Source of the DNA: Hydrogenovibrio crunogenus
GTDB lineage: Bacteria; Pseudomonadota; Gammaproteobacteria; Thiomicrospirales; Thiomicrospiraceae
DNA: 64,000 nucleotides
Assembly: GCF_004786015.1 (NCBI RefSeq)
Contig: NZ_CP032096.1
Span: 310,001 to 374,000 of the forward strand
Direction of reading: 5' to 3'
Shown: positions 17,082-26,900 of the stretch, piece after piece
Layout of the letters: the number at the start of each line of letters is the position of its first letter
Numbering within the stretch: position 1 is the first letter of the stretch
The notes under the pieces: generated by a model
Told to the model about the DNA's origin: nothing
What the model saw: only the letters and a program-made list of their open reading frames with translations
Database searches by the model: none
Made by a program: the position numbers and the translations under genes

Positions 17082-17819
17082 TTCCTGCCAGTTCAGATGT
17101 TGTATTGCTTTTTGATAGCTTGATTCAAGAGGCGCGTTCAGAGTCATCTGCTGATTGGTTTTTGGATGATTGAACGTTAAACTGGTCGCCGCTAGATAAA
17201 GTCGGTGTTGTCCTAACCACGTATTGAAAAAATGATTGTGGTGGCGATCTCCATATTTGACATCTCCAATAATAGGATGGCTGATGTGATTTAAATGTCG
17301 ACGTAGTTGGTGTTTTCGCCCTGTTTTTGGCATTAACTTAACTAAAGAATAACGTTGGGAATCAAATCTTCCCATTTTATACATGACTTCAGTCGTCGCC
17401 AGGCGCTCATAATTTGTGAGGGCTTCCTGGGGAGGTTTGTTGGTTTGTGTATGACGATCGCCCAGCTTGTCTAATTTATGTTTTAACGCATGAGTAATTT
17501 CACCGGTTTCATTCATCCACCCTCTACATATCGCTAGATACTGTTTTTGAATGGTATGTTCTTCAAATTGCTGTCCCATTAATCGTGCGGTGTTAGAATC
17601 AAGAGCAAACAATAATAAGCCTGATGTTGCTTTGTCTAATCGATGCAGAGGGTAGACCTTTTGTTTGATCTGATCTCTAGTCATTTGTACTGCAAACTGT
17701 GTTTCATGCTTATCTATTGGTGAGCGGTGCACGAGTAACCCGGCAGGCTTATGGACTGCGACGAGGTAGTCATCTTGATACAGTATTTTAAATTGGTCGA
17801 GTTGGCAGTCTGTTTGCAT
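17055..17819 (-). CDS. truC: tRNA pseudouridine(65) synthase TruC
   Basis: RluA-family pseudouridine synthase. The catalytic Asp is in PLHRLDKATSGLLLFAL, and the C-terminal KTGRKHQLRRHLNHISHP with GDVKYGDRHHN is the TruC form of the family signature. The likely start is the ATG at 17819 (254 aa, MQTDCQLDQFKILYQDD); an upstream ATG at 17826 and a TTG at 17882 stay in frame but lack a Shine-Dalgarno sequence. RluC-type enzymes carry an S4 domain that is absent here, which favours TruC. Confidence 0.87.
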   Translation of the reverse strand: MQTDCQLDQFKILYQDDYLVAVHKPAGLLVHRSPIDKHETQFAVQMTRDQIKQKVYPLHRLDKATSGLLLFALDSNTARLMGQQFEEHTIQKQYLAICRGWMNETGEITHALKHKLDKLGDRHTQTNKPPQEALTNYERLATTEVMYKMGRFDSQRYSLVKLMPKTGRKHQLRRHLNHISHPIIGDVKYGDRHHNHFFNTWLGQHRLYLAATSLTFNHPKTNQQMTLNAPLESSYQKAIQHLNWQEETVNYTTS

Positions 17820-17924
17820 ATGGCATACCGCTGATTTCAAAGTGATTGCACATTCTAAACAAAACCTTATGCTGAAATACAAAAAAGATAAGATTTTGGT
17901 TGTTTTACTAAAAAGGGGGTTGAA

Positions 17925-18416
17925 GTGAAAATAAGCAAAGTCATTGGGATGTTCTTATTTGTCATTATGGGGCATGCTTTTGCAAACGACGTGGTTACCA
18001 CTAAGACTATTGGGTTAGGTATTGCAAATGACATTGCGATGTCCAGTATATTGGCTTGCCGAAAACAAGGGTATCAGGTCAGTGCTGTAGTGGTTGATCG
18101 CAATGGCGTGCTGCGCTCAGCTATGAGAGATGATCTTGCACCCAGGTTTACATTACAAATTGCTCAAGAAAAAGCGAATATGGTGGTCATGTCAGGTATT
18201 AAATCAGGTGTGTTCCGTCAGTTAAGGGCGGATATACGTCCGGAGTTGAATCATATTGATGGTTTGATTGTTATGGAAGGTGGTGTTCCTATTAAAGCGG
18301 CCGGCGTTAGGATTGGGGCTGTTGGTGTCAGTGGTGCGCCCGGTGGTGAAAAGGATGAAGTGTGCGCTGCCAAGGGAATTGAGTCTGTGCAGGAGCGCTT
18401 GGATTTTGCAGAATAA
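17925..18416 (+). CDS. Exported GlcG/HbpS-family (DUF336) protein
   Basis: 163 aa with a clear signal peptide (MKISKVIGMFLFVIMGHAFA) and one GlcG/HbpS domain (about 25-158) carrying AMRDDLAPRFTLQIAQEKANMVV and the glycine-rich AAGVRIGAVGVSGAPGGEKDEVCA. Members bind haem or corrinoid-like cofactors or accompany glycolate oxidation genes. The GTG start at 17925 is preceded by AAAAGGGGG. It is a single gene with no glc neighbours, so the ligand is unknown. The periplasmic location is inferred from the signal peptide. Confidence 0.8.
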   Translation: MKISKVIGMFLFVIMGHAFANDVVTTKTIGLGIANDIAMSSILACRKQGYQVSAVVVDRNGVLRSAMRDDLAPRFTLQIAQEKANMVVMSGIKSGVFRQLRADIRPELNHIDGLIVMEGGVPIKAAGVRIGAVGVSGAPGGEKDEVCAAKGIESVQERLDFAE

Positions 18417-18735
18417 ACGTTCATTAATCCTCGTAATCTAGTGATACAAGTTTCAGATTCGACAGCATGCTTTACAGCTTTTAAAGATAAAATTATTCGA
18501 TAAGGTCTTGAATCTTAATTACTTATCGATTTAATATACTCTTTAGTTCAACAAAGTGAAGGTGTTGTCCTAGCCAGAATAGGGTGGATATATGGCGCTT
18601 TGATTGCTCGAAACCCTTTAAAGTAAGCTTCTAGTAAGCAGGTGAATGAACTGAATTTAATAAAATAGAAAAATTCTGGTTTTTCTCTTGACACTAACGC
18701 GTTTTGCTTTAAAATACGCTCCATCAATTTGATTG
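18417..18735 (+). promoter_or_regulatory. Promoter of the tRNA-tufB operon
   Basis: Near the end of this gene-free stretch, TTGACA (18688-18693), a 16-bp spacer and TAAAAT (18710-18715) give a near-consensus sigma-70 promoter about 15 nt before the first tRNA. Upstream (18417-18680) I see only AT-rich sequence; a 69-codon minus-strand frame has no recognisable product. Confidence 0.8.
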
Positions 18736-18820
18736 GGAGGGTTTCCCGAGCGGCCAAAGGGGGCAGACTGTAAATCTGCTGGCTATGCCTTCAGTAGTTC
18801 GAATCTACTACCCTCCACCA
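18736..18820 (+). tRNA. tyrT: tRNA-Tyr (GUA)
   Basis: 85-nt class II tRNA with a long variable arm. Acceptor GGAGGGT pairs with ACCCTCC, anticodon loop CTGTAAAT (GUA), T-loop GTTCGAATC, and CCA encoded at the end. It is the first gene of the Tyr-Gly-Thr-tufB unit typical of gammaproteobacteria. Confidence 0.96.
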
Positions 18821-18842
18821 TTTTAAATTGTGTTTACATTAT

Positions 18843-18917
18843 GCGGGTATCGTATATTGGCTATTACCTCGGCCTTCCAAGCCGATGAGGGGGGTTCGAT
18901 TCCCCCTACCCGCTCCA
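18843..18917 (+). tRNA. glyT: tRNA-Gly (UCC)
   Basis: Acceptor GCGGGTA pairs with TACCCGC, anticodon stem-loop GGCCTTCCAAGCC gives UCC, T-loop GTTCGATTC, and an encoded CCA end. It lies 22 nt after tRNA-Tyr. Confidence 0.95.
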
Positions 18918-18987
18918 ATTTATAAGGCTCTCTTTGTTGGTCTGCATTGTTTTATGTAGGTTGATGGTGAGGGCCTTTTTAATATTT

Positions 18988-19063
18988 GCTCTCATAGCTC
19001 AGTAGGTAGAGCGCATCCATGGTAAGGATGAGGTCACCAGTTCGATCCTGGTTGAGAGCTCCA
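18988..19063 (+). tRNA. thrT: tRNA-Thr (GGU)
   Basis: Acceptor GCTCTCA pairs with TGAGAGC, the anticodon loop in ATCCATGGTAAGGAT gives GGU, and CCA is encoded. It lies 71 nt before the tufB start, in the conserved position. Confidence 0.96.
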
Positions 19064-19134
19064 GAATTTGATTTTTTCACTAGGCGGGCGTGGCTTTGTA
19101 AAAAGTCTGTCGCTGTTTTAACGGAGTTTGCATC

Positions 19135-20325
19135 ATGGCAAAAGAAAAGTTTGAACGTAGTAAGCCGCACGTAAACGTTGGTACGATTGGTCACGTTGAC
19201 CATGGTAAAACAACTCTTACAGCGGCTCTAACAATTGTACAAGGTAAAAAATTCGGTGGCGAAGCAAAAGACTACGCTAACATCGATAACGCACCGGAAG
19301 AGCGTGAGCGTGGTATTACTATCTCAACAGCACACGTTGAGTATGAGTCAGAAACACGTCACTATGCTCACGTAGACTGCCCAGGTCACGCCGACTATGT
19401 AAAAAACATGATCACAGGTGCGGCACAGATGGACGGTGCAATCCTAGTATGTTCAGCAGCAGATGGCCCAATGCCACAAACGCGTGAGCACATTCTTCTA
19501 TCTCGTCAGGTAGGTGTGCCATACATCGTTGTTTACCTAAACAAAGCTGACATGGTTGATGATGAAGAATTGCTAGAGCTAGTAGAAATGGAAGTTCGTG
19601 AACTTCTAGATACTTATGATTTCCCAGGTGATGATACACCGGTAATCATGGGGTCAGCTCTTAAAGCTATCGAAGGTGATCAATCAGAAATTGGTGAGCC
19701 ATCAATCGGTCGTTTGGTAGATGCATTGGATACATACATCCCAGAACCAACACGTCAAACAGATAAACCATTCCTAATGCCTGTAGAAGATATCTTCTCA
19801 ATCCAAGGTCGTGGAACGGTTGCAACAGGTCGTGTTGAAACAGGTGTTGTAAAAGTTGGTGAAGAAATCGAAATCGTCGGTATCCGTCCAACAACAACTA
19901 CAACTGTAACAGGTGTTGAAATGTTCCGTAAGCTGCTTGACCAAGGTGAAGCAGGGGATAACGTAGGTATCCTATTGCGTGGTACTAAGCGTGAAGATAT
20001 CGAACGTGGTCAAGTACTTGCTCATAAGGGTACAGTAACACCACATACTAAGTTCGAAGCAGAAGTGTATGTACTATCAAAAGATGAAGGTGGTCGTCAT
20101 ACACCATTCTTCCAAGGATATCGTCCACAGTTCTACTTCCGTACAACAGATGTAACAGGTGCATGTGAACTACCAGCAGGAACAGAAATGGTTATGCCTG
20201 GTGATAACGTGCAAATGACTGTAGAGTTAATCAACCCGATCGCGATGAACGAAGGTTTACGTTTCGCGATTCGTGAAGGTGGACGTACAGTTGGTGCGGG
20301 TGTTGTTGCTAAAATTATTGATTAA
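19135..20325 (+). CDS. tufB: Elongation factor Tu (copy 1)
   Basis: GTPase that carries aminoacyl-tRNA to the ribosome. 396 aa; P-loop GHVDHGKT (residues 19-26), switch [11 protein letters not shown], and NKAD base recognition; domains 2 and 3 complete. The protein is identical to tufA at 35459-36649, and the nucleotide sequence appears identical across the whole reading frame, while flanks differ right up to the start and stop. It is cotranscribed behind three tRNAs. Codons are unusually A-ending for a highly expressed gene (GTA, CTA, ACA, CCA), unlike the flanking biosynthetic genes. Confidence 0.98.
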   Translation: MAKEKFERSKPHVNVGTIGHVDHGKTTLTAALTIVQGKKFGGEAKDYANIDNAPEERERGITISTAHVEYESETRHYAHVDCPGHADYVKNMITGAAQMDGAILVCSAADGPMPQTREHILLSRQVGVPYIVVYLNKADMVDDEELLELVEMEVRELLDTYDFPGDDTPVIMGSALKAIEGDQSEIGEPSIGRLVDALDTYIPEPTRQTDKPFLMPVEDIFSIQGRGTVATGRVETGVVKVGEEIEIVGIRPTTTTTVTGVEMFRKLLDQGEAGDNVGILLRGTKREDIERGQVLAHKGTVTPHTKFEAEVYVLSKDEGGRHTPFFQGYRPQFYFRTTDVTGACELPAGTEMVMPGDNVQMTVELINPIAMNEGLRFAIREGGRTVGAGVVAKIID

Positions 20326-20345
20326 TAATTAGCACTTGCTAAAAG

Positions 20346-20377
20346 AAAAAGGGGGTTGTATAATCCCCTTTTTTTTC
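20346..20377 (+). terminator. Intrinsic terminator after tufB
   Basis: AAAAAGGGG (20346-20354) pairs with CCCCTTTTT (20365-20373) across a 10-nt loop, and the T run continues to 20376. It separates tufB from tRNA-Trp. Confidence 0.85.
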
Positions 20378-20405
20378 GAATACTGAAACTGAAAAGTTTA
20401 GTTAC

Positions 20406-20482
20406 AGGGGTATAGCTCCAATTGGTAGAGCACCGGATTCCAAATCCGGGTGTTGGGGGTTCGAATCCCTCTACCCCTGCCA
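20406..20482 (+). tRNA. trpT: tRNA-Trp (CCA)
   Basis: Acceptor AGGGGTA pairs with TACCCCT, the anticodon stem-loop CCGGATTCCAAATCCGG gives CCA, and G plus CCA end are encoded. It lies between the tufB terminator and secE, the conserved location. Confidence 0.97.
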
Positions 20483-20541
20483 TATTTTATAACGGCCTGT
20501 TTGAATGACGGGTCGTTTTTATTTCAGATGTTTATTATATT

Positions 20542-20925
20542 ATGAGTCAAAAAGCAGAAAATCCATCGGCAGCTAAATCGCTGGAGACATTGAAGGTTGT
20601 TGTCTCAGTTATATTACTTTTAATGAGTTTGGTAGGTTACTACTATTATTCAGATGCTCATGCCGTTGTTAGAGTGTTGGGGTTGATTGGTGGTATTGCC
20701 GTGTCCGGATTGGTTTTTTATCAATCTGATAAAGGACGGTCTTGGTTCAGTTATCTTTCGCACGCGCAAAAAGAAGTGAAGCAAGTTATTTGGCCGACAA
20801 GACAAGAAACGGTTCAAATGACGTTGATAGTGTTTGCGGTTGTGATTGTGATGAGTATTTTCTTGTGGCTAGTGGATATGTTCTTTTTATGGGCTGTTCA
20901 GGTGTTAACAGGACAAGGTGGATAG
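20542..20925 (+). CDS. secE: Preprotein translocase subunit SecE
   Basis: 127-aa membrane subunit that clamps SecY. Three hydrophobic segments (about 17-36, 43-60 and 91-121) as in enterobacterial SecE, with the conserved amphipathic stretch [21 protein letters not shown] before the last one. nusG starts two bases after the stop, the standard secE-nusG pair. Confidence 0.95.
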   Translation: MSQKAENPSAAKSLETLKVVVSVILLLMSLVGYYYYSDAHAVVRVLGLIGGIAVSGLVFYQSDKGRSWFSYLSHAQKEVKQVIWPTRQETVQMTLIVFAVVIVMSIFLWLVDMFFLWAVQVLTGQGG

Positions 20926-20927
20926 TT

Positions 20928-21461
20928 ATGGCTCAGAGATGGTATGTTGTTCATGCGTATTCAGGGTATGAAAATAAAGTCAAAAAAGGTTTATCTGAAT
21001 ATATTGAACGCGCAGGTTTAGAAGATAGCTTTGGACAAATATTAGTTCCTTCAGAAGAAGTTGTTGAGATTCGTGAAGGGAAAAAGAGAACTTCGGAAAG
21101 AAAGTTTTTTCCTGGATATGTTCTGGTTCAGATGGAAATGAATGAAGATACTTGGCATTTGGTTAAAAGTGTCCCTCAGGTAATGGGGTTTATCGGTGGT
21201 ACATCTGATCGACCTGCGCCCATTAGTCAAAAAGAAGTGGATCGTATTCTTCAGAAAGTTGAAGAGGGTGTTGATAAGCCTAAGCCAAAAGTTATTTATG
21301 AACCAGGAGAAATGGTCCGAGTTATTGATGGTCCCTTTAATGACTTTGAAGCAGTTGTTGAAGGTGTTGACTACGATAAGAACAAGTTGCAGGTGTCTGT
21401 ACTGATTTTTGGTCGCTCAACACCTGTTGAGCTTGAGTTTACTCAAGTAGAGAAAAATTAA
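20928..21461 (+). CDS. nusG: Transcription termination/antitermination factor NusG
   Basis: 177 aa: NGN domain ([20 protein letters not shown] to about residue 115) that binds the RNA polymerase clamp helices, and a C-terminal KOW domain ([20 protein letters not shown]) that contacts Rho or ribosomal protein S10. The ATG at 20928, two bases after secE, is the start; an in-frame upstream extension runs through secE and is not real. Confidence 0.97.
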   Translation: MAQRWYVVHAYSGYENKVKKGLSEYIERAGLEDSFGQILVPSEEVVEIREGKKRTSERKFFPGYVLVQMEMNEDTWHLVKSVPQVMGFIGGTSDRPAPISQKEVDRILQKVEEGVDKPKPKVIYEPGEMVRVIDGPFNDFEAVVEGVDYDKNKLQVSVLIFGRSTPVELEFTQVEKN

Positions 21462-21469
21462 ATTATTGC

Positions 21470-21520
21470 TTACGTTGTAAGTTTTTAGTAACCCTGGGAA
21501 GTCGAAAGACGTTATACCCA
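21470..21520 (+). promoter_or_regulatory. rplKA leader with L1-binding-site mimic
   Basis: Two hairpins lie in the rplK leader. CTTAC-GTT-GTAAG followed by TTTTT (21470-21487) resembles a weak terminator. Downstream, TGGG (21495-21498) pairs with CCCA (21517-21520) around an inner stem GTC-GAAA-GAC (21501-21510) with an asymmetric internal loop, the arrangement expected of the L1 target by which L1 represses rplKA translation. The second ends three bases before the AAGGAG. Confidence 0.5.
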
Positions 21521-21533
21521 CAAGGAGAAAGAA

Positions 21534-21962
21534 ATGGCTAAGAAAATTGAAGCCTATATTAAGTTGCAAGTTCCTGCTGGGAATGCAAACCCTAGTCCAC
21601 CAGTTGGTCCTGCTTTGGGTCAGCATGGTGTGAATATTATGGAGTTCTGTAAAGCATTTAATGCACAGACTCAATCTTTAGAGAAAAATCTTCCCGTTCC
21701 TGTTGTTATTACTGTTTTTAATGACCGTAGTTTTACGTTTATTACAAAGACGCCTCCTGCATCAGTTTTGTTGAAAAAGGCAGCTGGTATCCAAAAAGGT
21801 TCTGGTGTTCCAAATATGGATAAGGTTGGAACAGTAACACGTGCGCAGTTAGAAGAAATTGCAAACACAAAAATGGCAGACCTGAATGCTAACGATTTAG
21901 ATGCGGCAGTAAAAATTATTGCTGGTTCAGCTCGTAGCATGGGCTTGAATGTAGAGGGGTAA
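21534..21962 (+). CDS. rplK: 50S ribosomal protein L11
   Basis: 142 aa, GTPase-centre protein on 23S rRNA helices 43-44. The N-terminal proline-rich [20 protein letters not shown], which contacts release factors and thiostrepton-class drugs, and the C-terminal GSARSMGL rRNA-binding motif are present. Strong AAGGAG upstream. It overlaps the shadow start of rplA by one base. Confidence 0.98.
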   Translation: MAKKIEAYIKLQVPAGNANPSPPVGPALGQHGVNIMEFCKAFNAQTQSLEKNLPVPVVITVFNDRSFTFITKTPPASVLLKKAAGIQKGSGVPNMDKVGTVTRAQLEEIANTKMADLNANDLDAAVKIIAGSARSMGLNVEG

Positions 21963-21967
21963 TGGGA

Positions 21968-22657
21968 ATGGCTAAGTTAACAAAAAAACAAAAGATGTTT
22001 GCTGAGAAAGTTGATTCTCTAAAGTCTTACGACGTTCTTGAAGGTTTTTCTTTGGTTTCAGAACTGGCGACAGCTAAGTTTTCTGAATCTGTAGATGTTG
22101 CTATTAAATTAGGGATTGATCCTCGTAAATCTGACCAAGTTGTACGTGGTGCAACGGTTATGCCGAATGGGACTGGTAAAGACGTGCGTGTTGCGGTATT
22201 TACTGGCGATGCAAATGCAGCGGCGGCAAAAGAAGCGGGTGCTGAGTTTGTTGGGATGGATGACCTCGCAGCGGAAGTGAAAGGTGGCATGATGGATTTT
22301 GACGTTGTGATTGCGTCTCCAGATGCGATGAGAGTTGTCGGTATGTTAGGTCAAGTGTTGGGTCCTCGTGGATTGATGCCGAATCCTAAAACTGGAACAG
22401 TTACGCCTGACGTGGTAAATGCAATTAAGAACGCAAAATCAGGTCAAGTTCGATTCCGTGCTGATAAAGCAGGGATTGTTCATGCGTCAATCGGTAAGGT
22501 TGATTTTGCGCCTGAAAAATTAAAAGAAAATTTAAACGCATTGATTGAAGATTTGAACAAGGCTAAACCTGCTGCTGCAAAAGGTACTTATATGAAAAAA
22601 GTATCTATTTCTAGCACAATGGGCCCTGGTATTGTTGTTGATCAATCATCATTGTAA
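21968..22657 (+). CDS. rplA: 50S ribosomal protein L1
   Basis: 229 aa, L1-stalk protein and translational repressor of its own operon. Signature [14 protein letters not shown] near residue 128. I choose the ATG at 21968 (MAKLTKKQK) over the ATG at 21962 because the family begins MAKLTK and the AGAGGGG then has normal spacing. Confidence 0.97.
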   Translation: MAKLTKKQKMFAEKVDSLKSYDVLEGFSLVSELATAKFSESVDVAIKLGIDPRKSDQVVRGATVMPNGTGKDVRVAVFTGDANAAAAKEAGAEFVGMDDLAAEVKGGMMDFDVVIASPDAMRVVGMLGQVLGPRGLMPNPKTGTVTPDVVNAIKNAKSGQVRFRADKAGIVHASIGKVDFAPEKLKENLNALIEDLNKAKPAAAKGTYMKKVSISSTMGPGIVVDQSSL

Positions 22658-22742
22658 GAAATTTCTCATTTAATAGATGAGAATGCGAATTGGGACTCCT
22701 TAAGTTAAGTAATACTTAGATTGAGAGAGCGCCCATCGCAGA

Positions 22743-22825
22743 CCGTAGGTGAATGTTGAAGTTACATTCTTAATAGATTCAAACCTACGTAGATGGAGGA
22801 GCTTGGCTTTAGTCAAGCTGTTTTG
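22743..22825 (+). promoter_or_regulatory. L10 leader RNA
   Basis: The rplJ leader folds into a long hairpin closed by CGTAGGT (22744-22750) and ACCTACG (22783-22789) and a second hairpin GCTTGGC-TTTA-GTCAAGC (22801-22818), shortly before GGAGG. The position and the first stem match the ribosomal L10 leader, where the L10-(L7/L12)4 complex binds to repress translation of rplJL. Confidence 0.7.
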
Positions 22826-22833
22826 GAGGTTAT

Positions 22834-23334
22834 ATGGCACTCAATATCGAGGATAAAAAAGCCGTTGTTGAAGAAGTCTCTGCAATTATTGCAGAAGCGG
22901 GTTCAATGGTCGCGGCTGAATATCGTGGGTTGACTGTAGAGCAATTAACAGAACTACGTTCTAAAGCACGTGAAGCAAATGTATCAGTTCGTGTTGTTAA
23001 AAACACACTGGTTCGTCGAGCTGTTGCTGGAACTAAGTTTGAAGATATGGCAGAAACATTTTCTGGTCCATTAATCTTTGCATTTTCTGGAGAAGAGTTA
23101 GGAAACGCAGCTCGCGTTTTTAAAGACTTTTCAAAAGCAAATGAAGCTTTAGTAGTTAAGTCGCTTTCGATTGGTGAAGGTGTGATGGATGCTAGTCAGC
23201 TAGCGGCAATTGCGGCTCTACCGACCTACGATGAAGCATTAAGTAAGCTACTTTATGTAATGAAAGAGCCTGTCGCTAAGGTGGCACGTGGTCTTGTTGC
23301 AGTTAAAGATCAAAAAGAAGCTGAAGCAGCTTAA
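22834..23334 (+). CDS. rplJ: 50S ribosomal protein L10
   Basis: 166 aa, base of the L7/L12 stalk. N-terminal rRNA-binding region with AEYRGLTVEQLTELR and RVVKNTLVRRA; the C-terminal helix that binds L7/L12 dimers follows after about residue 130. TTTTGGAGG precedes the ATG. Followed by rplL after 39 bases. Confidence 0.97.
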   Translation: MALNIEDKKAVVEEVSAIIAEAGSMVAAEYRGLTVEQLTELRSKAREANVSVRVVKNTLVRRAVAGTKFEDMAETFSGPLIFAFSGEELGNAARVFKDFSKANEALVVKSLSIGEGVMDASQLAAIAALPTYDEALSKLLYVMKEPVAKVARGLVAVKDQKEAEAA

Positions 23335-23373
23335 GCTTACGTATTAAAAATATTTAATTTAAGGAAAATTAAA

Positions 23374-23745
23374 ATGGCAATTACAAAAGACGATATTTTA
23401 GAAGCAGTTGCTAACATGTCAGTAATGGAAGTTGTTGAACTTGTTGAAGCAATGGAAGAGAAATTTGGTGTTTCTGCGGCTGCAGTTGCAGTTGCAGGTC
23501 CTGCTGGTGATGCTGGCGCTGCTGGTGAAGAGCAAACTGAGTTTGACGTTATCTTGACTGGTGCTGGTGATAACAAAGTTGCAGCAATCAAAGCCGTTCG
23601 TGGCGCAACTGGTCTTGGGCTTAAAGAAGCGAAAAGTGCAGTTGAAAGTGCACCATTTACGCTTAAAGAGGGTGTTTCTAAAGAAGAAGCAGAAACTCTT
23701 GCAAATGAGCTTAAAGAAGCAGGTATTGAAGTCGAAGTTAAGTAA
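23374..23745 (+). CDS. rplL: 50S ribosomal protein L7/L12
   Basis: 123 aa. Acidic stalk protein that recruits translational GTPases: N-terminal dimerisation helix, Ala/Gly-rich hinge (about 33-52) and C-terminal domain with [21 protein letters not shown] long antisense frame covering this gene has no Shine-Dalgarno sequence and reflects its A/G-biased codons. An attenuator-type hairpin follows before rpoB. Confidence 0.98.
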   Translation: MAITKDDILEAVANMSVMEVVELVEAMEEKFGVSAAAVAVAGPAGDAGAAGEEQTEFDVILTGAGDNKVAAIKAVRGATGLGLKEAKSAVESAPFTLKEGVSKEEAETLANELKEAGIEVEVK

Positions 23746-23777
23746 AACTTCTTCTTCTGCTCTTGTAGCATGATTAT

Positions 23778-23810
23778 GGCTGGCGTTTTTTGCGTCGGCC
23801 TTTTGTTGTT
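23778..23810 (+). terminator. Attenuator between rplL and rpoB
   Basis: GGCTGGCG (23778-23785) pairs with CGTCGGCC (23793-23800), including two G-U pairs, around a T6G loop and is followed by TTTTGTTGTTT. The wobble pairs and broken U-tract suit partial termination, as known between rplL and rpoB in E. coli. Confidence 0.6.
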
Positions 23811-23928
23811 TATAGTAGTGTGTAAAAGTGTAATCAATAGTATTGAGATATTTGGTTCTGTTATTACAGTTTTATGCATTTTCTGGAAAGAAATTTTTCT
23901 TTCTTTTATTTAGTCGAATGTTGGGGTA

Positions 23929-26900
23929 ATGATGACCTATTCTTTAACTGAAAAGAAACGTATTCGTAAAGATTTTGCGACACGATCTTCAATTCTTGAA
24001 GTTCCTTATCTTCTTTCTCTCCAGAAAGAATCTTTCAAAGAGTTTTTACAAAAGGATAAAAAACCACTTGAGCGTGATCCAATAGGATTGCACTCTGCAT
24101 TTTCATCTGTTTTTCCGATTCATGGTGTTGCTGGAACAGCAGATCTTGAGTACGTCAGCTATACGATGGGTCAACCAGAGTTTGATGTTAAGGAATGTAA
24201 GCAACGTGGTGTAACTTATTCATCCCCTTTGCGTGTCAAAATGCGTTTGGTCTTATTTGATAAAGATGCGCCAGCAGGAAAGCGCCCGGTTAAGGATGTT
24301 AAAGAGCAAGAGGTTTATCTAGGTGATGTTCCTTTAATGACAGAGAATGGAACATTTGTTATTAACGGAACAGAGCGCGTTATTGTTACTCAACTTCATC
24401 GTTCCCCTGGTGTGATTTTTGACAGTGATAAAGGAAAGTCACATTCGTCTGGGAAAGTTTTATTTAATGCTCGTATTATTCCATATCGCGGTTCTTGGTT
24501 GGATTTTGAATTTGATCATAATGACTGTGTGTTTGTTCGTATTGACCGTCGTCGTAAACTTCCAGTTTCGATTATTTTTAGAGCTATGGGGTATAGCTCT
24601 GAAGAGATTCTAGATACCTTTTTTGAACACACGCATATTTCTTACAAGAAGGATGCATTTGTCATGCAACTGGTTCCAAGCCAGTTAAAAGGACAAACTG
24701 CGGCATTTGATATCGCTGATGGCGATAAAGTAATTGTGAAAGCTGGTAAGAAAATTACAGCACGAAACATTAAGCAACTGCAAGAAGCGAAAGTTGAGAG
24801 TGTTGTTATCCCGGAAGAGTATCTTCTAGGAAAAGTGTTATCTTCAGGAATTACGAATGAAGAGACTGGCGAGTTAGTCGCTCGTTCGAACGAAGTCATC
24901 GCCAGTGACTTGATTGAAACAATGAAGTCTATTAAAGATTTATCTTTCCGTATTTTGTTTATTGACGATTTAGAAAATGGATCTTATATCTCAGATACGT
25001 TGAATCTAGATACCACTACATCACAACTTGAAGCTCAAATTGAGATTTATCGCATGATGCGTCCTGGTGAGCCGCCAACAAAAGAATCATCAGAAGCGTT
25101 GTTTAATAGTTTGTTCTTTGATGAAGCGCGTTATGACTTGTCTTCAGTTGGTAGAATGAAACTAAACAGACGCCTAGGGCGTAAAGACAATGAAGGCAGT
25201 CTGGTACTTGAAAATCAAGATGTTGTCGATGTTGTAAAAGAACTGCTTAATATTCGTAATGGCTTAAGCACAATTGATGATATTGATACACTTGGTAATA
25301 GACGAATTCGTGCTGTTGGTGAAATGGCAGAGAATGCCTTCCGAGTAGGTTTGGTACGTGTAGAAAGAGCGGTTAAAGAACGTCTAAATCAAGCTGAAAC
25401 AGATGGGTTGTTGCCACAAGATTTAATTAATGCTAAACCGGTTTCGGCAGCTATTAAAGAGTTTTTTGGTTCGAGTCAGTTGTCACAATTTATGGATCAA
25501 GTGAATCCTCTATCGGAAGTCACTCATAAGCGACGTGTTTCTGCTTTGGGGCCAGGTGGTCTAACACGTGAGCGTGCAGGTTTTGAAGTACGTGATGTGC
25601 ATCCAACGCATTATGGACGTGTTTGTCCAATTGAAACACCTGAAGGACCAAACATTGGTTTGATCAATACATTGGCTATTTATGCAAAAACTAATAAATA
25701 TGGTTTCTTAGAAACACCATATCGCAAAGTTATTGATGGTCAAGTGACGGAAGAGGTTGAATACGTTTCTGCTATCGATGAAGCACAGTTTGTGATCGCA
25801 CAGGCCAGTGCTGCAATGGATTCAGACAATAAATTACTTGATGAACTAGTAACAGCAAGACATAAAAATGAAACGATTTTGGCATCCTCTCAAGATGTTG
25901 ATTATATGGATGTTTCACCAAAACAAATCGTTTCAGTTGCAGCCTCTTTGATTCCATTCCTTGAGCATGATGATGCTAACCGTGCTTTGATGGGGTCAAA
26001 CATGCAGCGTCAAGCTGTCCCAACATTGCGAGCTGATAAGCCGTTAGTTGGAACAGGGATTGAAAAAACTGTTGCGATTGATTCTGGTGTTACTGTGATT
26101 GCATTGCGTGGTGGGGAGATTGTTTCTTCAGACTCTGCTCGTATTGTAGTTCGTGCAAACCAGGAAGAGATTGCTGAAGGTGAAACTGGGGTTGATATTT
26201 ATAACTTGATTAAATATCAGCGTTCAAACCAAAACACTTGTATTAATCAGAAACCTATTGTCAAAGCAGGTGATGTCGTATCGCGTGGTGATGTATTGGC
26301 AGATGGTCCTTCAACCGATTTAGGTGAGTTGGCTATTGGTCAAAATATGCGTATCGCCTTCATGCCGTGGAACGGTTATAACTTTGAAGATTCGATTCTA
26401 GTTTCTGAAAGAGTGGTGCAAGAAGATCGTTATACAACCATTCATATTGAAGAATTGACCTGTCTTGCACGTGATACAAAGTTAGGGCCTGAAGAAGTCA
26501 CTTCAGATATTCCGAACGTTGGTGAAGCAGCATTGTCCAGACTAGATGAGTCTGGAATTGTTTATGTCGGTGCGGAAGTTAAGCAGGGTGACATTTTGGT
26601 TGGTAAGGTGACACCAAAAGGTGAAACTCAATTAACTCCAGAAGAAAAACTTCTACGTGCAATCTTTGGTGAAAAAGCATCAGATGTGAAAGATACGTCT
26701 TTACGTGTAAGTAAAGGGGTGGAAGGAACCGTTATTGATGTTCAGGTCTTTACGCGTGAAGGTGTTAAAAAAGATGCCCGTGCTTTAGCAATTCAAGAAG
26801 ATGAGTTGCAAAAAGTTAGAAAAGACATTGATGAGCAATACAAGATACTTGAAGAAGATACTCTTGATCGTATCCAACCAATGCTGATTGGTCAAAAATT

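Noticed and set aside
18548-18757. 69-codon minus-strand frame before the tRNA cluster
   Set aside because: It runs into the tRNA promoter and tRNA-Tyr on the other strand, lacks a Shine-Dalgarno sequence and matches nothing recognised.
18736-19063. tRNA cluster as an integration site of a mobile island
   Set aside because: No duplicated tRNA ends, integrase or foreign-looking genes nearby; it is the conserved tRNA-tufB unit.
20742-20927. Extended N terminus of nusG through secE
   Set aside because: secE is a real overlapping gene in another frame and NusG homologues begin at [10 protein letters not shown].
23337-23879. 180-codon antisense frame across rplL
   Set aside because: Shadow of rplL codon bias, Ser/Ala/Thr-rich with no start signal.
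25480-25540. Valine in the rifampicin region of RpoB as a resistance mutation
   Set aside because: The drug-contact residues are wild type; a change at the N518-equivalent site alone is more likely natural variation.
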